In this document: piece by piece, positions 1 through 10,300 of the stretch | How the letters are laid out: each line of letters begins with the position of its first letter | How positions within the stretch are numbered: the first letter of the stretch is position 1 | Source of the DNA: Hydractinia symbiolongicarpus | Lineage: Eukaryota; Cnidaria; Hydrozoa; Anthoathecata; Hydractiniidae | Assembly: GCF_029227915.1 (NCBI RefSeq) | Contig: NC_079876.1 | Span: 25,258,328-25,322,327 of the forward strand | Direction of reading: 5' to 3' | Length of the DNA stretch: 64,000 nt | The notes under the pieces: generated by a model | What the model was told of the DNA's origin: nothing | Databases searched by the model: none | What the model saw: only the letters and a program-made list of their open reading frames with translations | Position numbers and translations under genes: made by a program

Positions 1-947
1 TCCATTTTTAATAATCTGCTTCTTACTGTCGCACTGTACACATGATTACGTATATTAATTACTTTTTGCTGTGGGTGAAACACTGTAGTCTCTTAACAAT
101 TCATTCTTGACATATATTTTGATGTTGCCTTTCAAAAGTTATTAGGAGTGGTTAAATTCATCTCCAGGCCGTCGGCATTATTACGAGTGTGTTTACGACA
201 AACAGGCTACCTCTATAGTCCATTCTCGATTTGTTGGTTCGCCATTTTTAAGAGATTTTGTAAACAAAATACCTGGTTCTTCATTACTATAAAAGACTAA
301 GTCACGTGACTGTATTGGTAATTATAATTGGTATGGTGAACTGCACCCGCAATAGTGAAATATTTAGTGGGTGAGAGAGGCCCAAGGCCTCAGCGCCTAA
401 GTGACGTAATGTAGAGTTTGTAAGTGTCGAGCATCAAACAAGGCAGGCGAGAATATTGAAGAACGATGAAAGCTCTGGAAGCGAGGTTGTAGCGCAAATT
501 AAAAAAACAGGTGAGTTGGACCTGAAACTTCCCGGGTTTATGTAACTTGCGAAGACGCATAAGGGAAGGTGGTCCTGGAACTTCCTGGGTTTTATTCTCG
601 AATCCTGCGCTCTTTGAAATATCTCAAAAAGCTGTGAGGAAGAGAAAGCCCGGGGTCATATAATTAGCGAAGGCGCGTTATATTCCTATTTACTTTTTTT
701 ATCTACAATTTTAATTTAAACTTCTCATTGTTTGTCAAACTTGATAAGTAACTTTGCATTTTGCTGTTCATTTGTTTGTATTCATTATGTAAATTCCCAG
801 TGCAGCTGAGGATGGCGAATGTTAGTCGTTGTCTTATGTTTTTACGTTTTTCATTCGATCTTTATCTGAGTGGTTGATTCCTACAAAAAATAATTCACAG
901 TAAGTATAAAAAATCGCGCTCGTTTCGGATGTAAACACAACATGAAG
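1..947. other. no gene seen; downstream flank of gene A
   Basis: I see no coding exon here. Between 480 and 660 a motif containing cttcc(c/t)gggttt occurs twice about 60 bp apart, which suggests old repeat material. The small open frames are short and lack splice or domain support. Confidence 0.4.
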
Positions 948-1017
948 CAACCTCGTTCCCAGGGCATTTACTCCGTAATAACGGCTCAGGGGCCACAAGA
1001 ACCTGAGGACAAGGTTG
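948..1017. repeat. 70-bp fold-back element with flanking direct repeats
   Basis: The stretch opens with CAACCTCGTTCCCAGG and closes with CCTGAGGACAAGGTTG, which are imperfect inverted repeats. An internal CCGTAATAACGG adds a small hairpin. It is flanked by AACATGAAG (939-947) and AACATGACT (1018-1026), which share their first 7 bases and look like a target-site duplication. Related left ends occur at 30239 and 36295. The superfamily is unclear. Confidence 0.55.
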
Positions 1018-1234
1018 AACATGACTCTCAATCCATTATAACTCCTGTAAGGAATCAGACATCCCAATTAGGCATAAATACTTTATCCATTTTTAGCGTC
1101 ATTTCATCACATTTGAAGAAACTTGTCATATTCTTCCTAAATTGGTATTTTTCCCTTCAAAAATTATACAAAGAAATAAGAATAGGGACCAATATGACCT
1201 ATTACTTTCTTATTATCCAAGGAAAAAAATTCTT

Positions 1235-1240
1235 TTTATT
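1235..1240 (-). promoter_or_regulatory. poly(A) signal AATAAA of gene A
   Basis: AATAAA on the minus strand lies about 55 nt downstream of the stop codon at 1296-1298, as expected for the end of the gene A transcript. Confidence 0.45.
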
Positions 1241-1295
1241 TCTTTTTTAATAAACGTCATGCCTTTGTAAGTATTTGGCGAATTTACCTTTCAAA

Positions 1296-1389
1296 TTAGT
1301 CAAATAGTTCAAATCCCATGTCGTCGTCACTTGATTCTGTTTCATCGCCCCTCGCTTCAACCTTTCCTTCATTAACCAGATCATTCTCA
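1296..1389 (-). CDS. gene A last exon: P-stalk-like C-terminus
   Basis: Acceptor TTTTTGTTGTAG, phase-2 entry, 30 residues and a TAA stop. The protein ends KVEARGDETESSDDDMGFEL then FD. The C-terminal peptide of eukaryotic ribosomal stalk proteins P0, P1 and P2 is acidic followed by SDDDMGFGLFD, so this differs at one position in that core. No stalk-protein body (Ala-rich hinge, helical N-domain) is visible upstream. I place the exon at the end of gene A by phase and by its likeness to exon 2403-2480. Alternatively, it is a stray exon from a stalk-protein gene. Confidence 0.55.
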
Positions 1390-4300
1390 CTACAACAAAA
1401 ATACAAAAAAGTTATTAAAAAAACTCTTTAGTTTATTTCATGTAGTGCTACGATGAAACGTACTATACTAGTCGCGAGCATGTGGATAAATCCACGGTTT
1501 CGGCTGTCCTCTATTTACCGCATTTTACGTGTCTCGCTACTGCGCACAAAATTACAACTACTGACTAAATATTAAGTTAATTTCAAAATCAAGAAAAAAA
1601 AACTTTTTCATAGTTTACACAAAAAAGAAACTCTATTTGAAAAACACTCGTGGTTAATGTTTGTAGAACAATAAATCTAAATATTTCTTTGGAAATAAAT
1701 GGTAACTACTTTAAGGAAAAAATCGCGAAAAAAACTTTAACGATTTTCGCCTAAATCGTGAAAAGTCGAGTTAACAATTCTAAAAATACTTACTTTAAGA
1801 GCAGAAATTTTCACGAATTCTACTTCTGGAAGTAATTTTACAGAAAAGCTATCGCGAATTTTTTAAAATCTTCATTTTTGGGAACAAAAATTTTCGCAGA
1901 TGATAATAAATTTCAATGAAAAAAAAATATTGAAATAAGAAAACAATCCATTATTATATAGAAAAAATTCACCAAATTATTGTCTCACTCTTCTCTTCGT
2001 TTTTTATCTTGAAATTTGAATTTTCTGATACGAAGATATTCAAACACTTCCGTTTTTCGATTTTTACCTGATTTCCCCACATTGAGTCGGGCTTTGGAGC
2101 CATTTTTAGAGTTTTTTCATTGTGATTCTATTATTTCTAACCTTGTCCTCGGAGTTTTTCCGAGTTTCTTCGGATTTTAAAACTTAAAAAAAACTTTCGC
2201 GATTTTTAGAAAAAGTTGATTTTCGCGTATTTCAGGTTAAATTTCTTACCAGGCAGAAATTTTCGTGAAAAGGGGCAAAAATCGCGAAAATCGCGAAAAT
2301 TTCTGCCTTCGAAAATCTCTGCTCTTAAAGTATTGACTAAAGTTAATTCTTGCTATTACAATATACGTAAAAAAGTATTTAAAATATTTTAAAAGAACCT
2401 ACTCGAAAGGTCCTTTCGTCCATTCGTCTTCGCTCTCTTCTGAAACTTCATTCCCTCCGTCTTTCACCTTATCACTGTTGCTAGAAAAAATACAACAAAG
2501 TTAGTAAAAACACGCTTCACTGAATCATGTCTAGGTTTTAAATATATTCTATTATACATTAATGGGTTTAAAGTCTCTAAGAAGAGGGGAGGGTGTTTTT
2601 AGACTTCTGTTGAATGCAATGTTTGTTTTGTATAGGGCTCTTATCGAAGGCTATTATTCATTTTAATGCTACTATTGCCATGCGTAAACGGTGCAGTGCA
2701 TAACTTATTGCAATAACAGAGAAAATCTATTTTTAGGGAGTAAATGGGTAACTACTTTCAAGAAAATGAAGTCGCGAAAGTTTGACATTGGAGAAAGTTT
2801 AAAAAAATTGTTCAACTAGAAAGTTGATTCTGGCTGATTTCCTTTTATACTCTGTAATTTCTTTGAGGTGATGAAAATATTTCCTTTTATGTCACTTTCG
2901 TCTTTTTCGTTTAGGGTTTCCTGTAAGAATTGTCAACAAACTCTTTGAATCATTTCAAATCGTGATTTTTTATCGGTGCGGAAATTTTATAGTAACTTTA
3001 CGCACTCTTTCAAGATATAAGAATCAAGAAAAGTTAATCCTCCCAAAAAGTCATTACCAGAATTTAAAAATACTCTTTCTCAAAGTTGTTTTTCTTGGTT
3101 TGGAATTATTTATAATTTCGAAAATTTCTTTGATTAAAGTGGTGCAGGGAATGAGTTTAGTGCTAGCGAACTACCAAATTTGAATACTTGAATGAAAGTT
3201 GTTCTTGTTTCGTGATCCTTTTCCATTTACTGGTCCTTCATTGCATGAACCCAGCGGCTGGAAATATGTCAAGTTAAAGGTTGCCTATTCATATGTTAGC
3301 ACCAAAAATCACTCAGCTAATTTTTTACTTTAATAGCGGCATGTTATTGTGCGCAAAAAATAGCTTTAATTCGTGTTAACAAAGCAGCAATAGTCTCATA
3401 ATGTTTACATGTGGAATTTGATAGTAGTGTAGCTAAAATTTTGAGAATTTAACATCTTCATACATATGTAGACTGGGTAGTGACTAAAGATTCTTGAATT
3501 TAATGTATGTGTGAGCTCAAGAATAAATGAAATTAAAAAGCTTTTAAAAACGCTTTAAATCTTCAACGTTTATTTCGCTTGATATAAATTTGCCATTTTT
3601 ATCGACTAAGGTCCTTAAAAAATGTTAAGTTTCATAAAACGCAAGAACTTAGGAATAAGAAATTAAAAACAAAATTACGTACATTTTACCCACTTTCGCT
3701 GTTTTTTCGGCTGTGAGACCTTCCCAAGTTTCCAAATCATCTTCGTCATCTCTGTAATAAATGAGAGCAAATAATCAGAATTTTTGTTTTCACTAAGCTG
3801 CTTTCGACATGCTTTGATACGACATCAACGCTTAAAGCGGGAAAAAACTTCTAAATTAATAGCAAATAACAAATTTCTTTATGTTTTTAATTAGTATTAA
3901 TTAGTATACATACTCCGTTGGACAAAATTTTCGTCACTCCAGCAAAAACTTGGTTATTTTTCTCGATCAAGTATGACAAGCAGCTTTGGTCACAGACCGA
4001 AAAAATCTGTCTGTAGTATCGATATCAAGACGATATTTAATGCCATTTAAAAACAAAATATGAGTTTTAGGTCGAATCCCCAAAATTTTGCAGCAACGAC
4101 ACATATTTATTAAGGTGTAAAGACACCTTGGAAGGTTGCCTAATTTTCTTCATTTTTTCTATTAAATGCCCTAATAAACGCCCTGTCTTCAATCAATGCC
4201 CATCCCTAAATATTAAACGAGAGTATACTGTAGAACCTACACGTGAGTATAATGTATGTTAGACTCCTCTTTACCAACGATCGTCTCTGAAATTACTACA

Positions 4301-7300
4301 AAGTAATATGACGCATTTTCCTTCACGGTCGTAACTGTCCAACTTGATTGCTTTATTTTTACTGCCAAAGTTTCTGTCCGATCATTCTCCTCTGTCATCA
4401 AAACGGTGTATTCACAAAACTCATTTGTCCATGTTAACTTGCAGGAAGTTTCATTTATATATACACACTTTAAATCTTGGACTGGAACTGGTGGTTCATA
4501 TCTAAACATTGTAACGGAATGATCAAATGTCCAAGATGTTTTATAGAGGAGCTATAACTAGTCTTAGAATGGATATATCCTGCATCGATCATAAATAGAG
4601 CTTTAATTTGAGTTTATACATTGTCCTTAAAAGCAATTAATCCTAAATTAAATTTGGAAAATGCATTACCTCAATCTTGCAGGTATGACAATATTGGTAT
4701 TGCAGTACCTGTAATACCAATAACCCCTTTCCCTTACGCTAGATTGATGGTAAGCGTGCACTTTATTGATATACGAGTCAACATTAAAAACGTTGATAGT
4801 TTCAACGAGCAAAATAGAGTTTAAACTTTTACCTTCTGAGCATGGATAAGTTAAGCTTCATATTTTTGTTTCCATCCAAATTCTTCTGTAACTTAATCTT
4901 TTCCAAATATTCTTCATACAACGTACCATCATCTGAAGTATTAATCTTCAGTACTGTTCTGATACATGTATTTCTTGATTGGCGCGCTTCATGTTCACTT
5001 AAACTTTTGCTATAATCAGCAGCCCATTCCTTTCCATTCCATCCTTCAATTTGTTCTATGTACGGTGTTGATGTGTATTCATCAAGATATGTTTCCACCT
5101 TTATTGAATCAATCTTCTGTTCCATCTGTAAACGATGCAATGTGTTCTGCACTGTTCCCTCTACATTGTCCTCAACATCTTCAGTTGATTCATCAAGACA
5201 TATAAAAACAAGCCTTGATGTAGCTCTGCTGCTGTTTTCAACAACAACATGACGCAGCTCGTCGTTTCCGTCCACACAAACAATGACTTCCTCTGCTTCT
5301 AATCCCCTACAACCTTGATGGTTTGTAATCAGCGTGTAGTGGGACGGCAGAACACTGATTATCTTATTGTCATTGTCGACAATCTTCCAGTTAGTGTGCA
5401 AAGCGCAAGAAAGATAATTAATACTCAACACTCTCAGTGCCTTTTCGATAATGCTTTGATGGTATTCAGACTCTACTAAGATAAGTCGAACACAATCTTC
5501 TTTAAAACAGTAAGCTTTAAGTGCGAGTGATAAAACAGCAACACCCTCGTGGTATTCCTTAGAACTAAACTTGATGTTGATAGATAATGGCAACTGTCCA
5601 TCAATATTATGACCAATGATCTTGAAATTTCGATACACATACGATGTTTCAGTTTTAATATTACCGCTAAAATGTGACGTATCGATTTTAGAAGCAATAT
5701 AGTCGATTTCCATTGTTCTTTCGTACAGTATTTCTTTTTCCGTTGGCTTAGTTTCCGGTTCCTGTGTTTCCGTTACAGTTGAAGGTGGTTGAGGAATTGA
5801 CGGTCGCCCCACTGATTTTTTTTTCATTGCTCCTGGAACATTTTTTTCCGTTGTTTCTTTTGAATTAATTGCTGGTAATTCTTGGTGTTTAATTATTGAA
5901 ATTTTCTGACAGGCTTCTTCTTGGAAAACCTTTAAGATCTCGCATATGTTTCGCGTTATTCGCATACACTTTTTTAGCTCAAAAACTTTCATTCCAGTAA
6001 TTTTGTAATTATATTTTTGGTGTTGCTGTTTTTCCCCATAATTTACGAATGTTCTTCGCTTTTCCAAAGAATGCGGAAGAAGTAGGATACATGATCTGGT
6101 CATCTGATCACTTTCCAAACGCTCCCTTATCGCCACAGCCTCCTGCATGTCCAACGATTCACCATCAAACTCGTCAATGATAAGGTGCACTATTACGTCA
6201 TAATGCTTTTCAAGCAGCAAATCCAACAAATAGGACAGTGAAGGAATATATAATAAGCCGAACATCTGAGACAACTCGTCAATTCTTTTCACGTACACGG
6301 AAACCTTCCCGACGTGAAAGTACTCTGCAATGTCATCCTCGCAAGAAACTTCAAGTTGAAGAATGGAGAATAGAAATCTTTTGACATCTGTTGTCAACGG
6401 ACTTGTGTCACTCCAGGATATGTAGTAGATCACCGTCTCTTTCGTTGCTAATTCCAACAAAGCTTGTAGCTGATACACACCAACTAAAGTTTTACCCGAC
6501 CCGAAATTCCCAAGTACAATTTTTTTGGTTTCCTCACTGTGTATCACCTTTAGTTGATCTGGAGTAAGTACAAACATTGATTTAACTTGTTCCTTTCCTC
6601 CGTGATTTAAGGATGGTACAGTACTTTTAGAATTGCCGTGAGAAAAAGCTTGCCTGGTTGCCATGAAGGCCGTTATAGAGCTTAGAATCATCATAAAACT
6701 ATCCTGTGATGTTGAGCGATGATCTTCAACGCTGCTCTTGCTGATTTTCGTCACTAAGTCGTTAAGGTACCTTACGCTAGCCTCTTCGTCTGTTAAATTC
6801 AGGACATCCATGATATGGCAATGAGCGCAGCTTAAATGATCTGTTTGTTTGATAAAATTAGGAGCAGCAACAACATTTGCAAATGTCGTAGGGCTTTTTA
6901 CGACGCTATTGTTCAAAATGACTGCCAGATGTTTAATATCCTCGTCTCCATTTCTTATTTCTTCGTTGATAGAGCTGACATCCTTTTCATCAGTATATCT
7001 GATGTTGAATATCATCAAAGGGCTAGGACAAATTAACAAAATCCTCTTTCTGTAGTCGATAGAATGGTCGCTGATAAGACCTTTCAAATCAGAAAGCTGC
7101 ATGAATTTAAGATGACTAATTGCATCATAATGCCACAACACCGCTCCGACTCCACCACCCAATGCGGCTGCTCCCTTCAGAAAAACCTTTGACCAATGCA
7201 AAAGTTTTGAAAATTTATCACGCATCACGTAATATGGAGGAAAGATAAGAACATTTCTAATCGTGTTCTCTGTCGGGTGTCCATAATAATCCTTGGTGTA

Positions 7301-10300
7301 TGATTTGCTCACCTTCAGCCATTCTTGGTAACTAACTTTTGATTTCAAGCCCCCACCACAATTATACCATATTTCTCGAGGTAAGACTAATTCATCTATA
7401 TAATCTTCTATTGCTTCACAAACTTCGACGCTGAAATGGCTTTTCACGACAACAGTCAATGCATTAAGACTTGACTGGTGCTCTGAAAGCGCTGCACGAA
7501 TATCTAAGAAAAAGAAACTTATCTCATAATGCCCTGAAAGTGAATACTATAGTATGGTAGCTGCTACTAGTAATGAAATGTCCGATTTTTAGACTTCACA
7601 GTGGTTTTCTTTTTACAGCTGCCATGTCGTTTAACAGGAAACTCGTAAACGTTTATTTCCTCAAAGTAATTTGGAATAGGCAATTCACGCCAATTTTTAT
7701 TTATTCTAGAATTTCTTTTATGAAATAATTTCTTTTCAATTTTTTTGAATTGATTCAAAATCATATCGTTTTTCATTGGTGGTGACATTTTTTATTAACA
7801 TTTTTTTAGCTCGCGAAAGTTTCCTCGCATCTACGGAATATATTTTTAACTTCTACTTACTTGGAATTGAAAGTGAATATTTTTTGCCATTACTATCCAA
7901 AATTTTAAACATCAATTGATTCTTTATAATTTTTTCATTAAAGATGAAATAAAAATTATTTCCAAATTTCCGTTCTTTATATTCTCTATTCTCTTCCATC
8001 GCAATGAAGGAATCTTCTCCTTGTTCTTGCATTTCAACTTTGATATTATTGATGTCGTCTTCCATTTGCAGGTTGACAATAATACTAGAAGCTGTGTTTT
8101 GATACACAGACCGGCTGAAAACATAATAATATTGTTTTAATACAATAGTCACAACAGTATATTGGAATACAAATTTCTTCGTGTGTTAAACAAAATTAAA
8201 TAATTTTCTTTAATGTAAACTATGATTTTCACTGCATATACAGTCTGGAAGGTTCGACTGACCTGCGTTCTGAATGTACAGTTTTTTTTATAGGCAGCTG
8301 AAAAGGCTGGGATGTGCGATGAATACAAGGCTTAGAGTATGCTTACGTTATGCTTATTGAAGAAACAAGTTAAAATCGTTTTCTTTTGAGTTACATTAAT
8401 AAGATGGAATAGTCCTGTTCTCAGTTTTGAAAAAAACAGCCATAAAACTAAAGGTATAACTACACAAGGCGGATTTTAGACAGTGTACTGGTAGTATTTA
8501 AGACTGGAAAGAATTCCTGGTTAGAAAAAAAAAAAGAATTCACCAAGGCTTAGTAATAGGTTCATCATATTCTAACAAATTTCCCTATCTGAGTCTGAAA
8601 ATTCTTGTAGGCGTGATTGTAACCAGTAATTTTCCAGTATTCTTTAGATATACTTATTGACTTATTGATTTGTTGTTTTTGTTGCCATTGAAGGGTTTAG
8701 TGTTTTGAATAACCAAAAATTAGTATTGCTTGCTAAGAATAAATGACTTAAAATGTACAATAAAATTACAAAAATAGACAATATGAAGAAGTAAGGATGA
8801 ATTTTCTGTACATACCATATTATTTTGCCATCAAGATCTACAAAAGAACAAGAGATGGTACATGTATGCGCACTGTTCCTAAAGCAGGACAACCTATATC
8901 TTGATTAGTCAAGCGTTTGCTAGAGCCGAAAGCAAAAAAATGGAAGAAATAATGTTAACCTGCCTTAAGCTGCCGCTTTACGCCCTGGAAACAGAGATGC
9001 CATACGAAAAACGCAAAGAAATGAAAGACAACCTGGAGATTGTAATAACCATGTGCAGATTCTACGAAGTAATATATTATACCTTTTATTTCACCCAATT
9101 GAACAGGACTTTCCAACATTTTTAATACTCCATTTAGATTCTCCCATGTTTTAAACTCTTCTACCGTTCTTTTTTCCCAACAATTAAAGACACCCAATAT
9201 TCGTTTAGTAACATCATTTGGTGCATCGATGTAAATGTTTTCCACGTCTGTAAACTGGAGGAGGAAATGAGCTAAATATCGGCACTGCCTGGCTAATTTT
9301 GTTGAAATCTCCCAATACACTCTTTTACGTACGGCTCGGTCAGAGTTGAAACTTTTCTCCTTTTCAGCATCATCATCTTTAAATTAAAAATAAATTCATA
9401 CCGTCATTAACCGGCTCATGTATTGCTTCTGTATTATAATACGTCTGTCTGTCTGTTTGTCACGTAAAATGATAACCGCAGTAGTGAGATACACGAAATG
9501 CGGTAAACAAAGGCCAGGCATACCAGTGGATTTATCCACGGGCCAACAACCAGTAGCGTCAATATTCGTCTTGTTTTATATCACAGCGTATATGGTCTAG
9601 GGAGGGAATCGGAAGGTTTTATATAGATTTTTATGGTTTTTCACATACCTTCCCAAACTCGTTGCCTTTTTCTAAAATTCTTCATGGAAGAAATTGGTTT
9701 GTTTAGAAAGTGCTGACCATTTTTACGGGCTATTCTTTGTCGAATATGCGTAACTCAGCTTCTGAATAGTAAAATTACTTGTGACAAAGGTTATTATTCT
9801 TGAAATGTGTCTGACTAATATAACTTTATCAGATTTTAAAAATAGGAAAAATGCCCAACAACCCTTGGTCATGAAATATATCATAAAGGCCTGCATAGAA
9901 ATTTTACATTATATTTCACATTCTACATCTTCCCAGTTACAGAGGAGCACTAAGGTCATCAGACACAAAGTTCCGTAAATGCTCGATTAAGCGCCCTCGC
10001 CTTAATCCTTAATTTCTTCTCTCTTCGCCCTGTAATATTTAATATATCTTTTTCGCCATCCGAGATTGTTGTCAAAAGGAAAAGAGTCCCCTTAAGGGTA
10101 GGTGGGCAATAAGTTTAAATAATCTCTCTGAGCGCAAATTTGTATGGTTAAATTTTCTGTACTACAAAGAAAAAGGTCAAACACATTTTGACATGAATTT
10201 TCATACTGTAGATAATTTTAAAAGAACAAAGCGCTGTTTTTTTAGGTCGCTTTTTGTAATTTCCCAAATATTCGACTAGGTACTTCCTTGGGCTCTTATA

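Noticed and set aside
1296-1389. A separate ribosomal P1/P2 gene
   Set aside because: No stalk-protein body is visible nearby, and phase and exon likeness tie this exon to gene A. The alternative is kept open in the findings.
4829-7459. Treating the 876-codon NTPase frame as a whole gene with its start at 7459
   Set aside because: Position 7459 is a TTG inside the exon. The frame continues upstream to an acceptor at 7504 and the downstream stop lies within a donor site.
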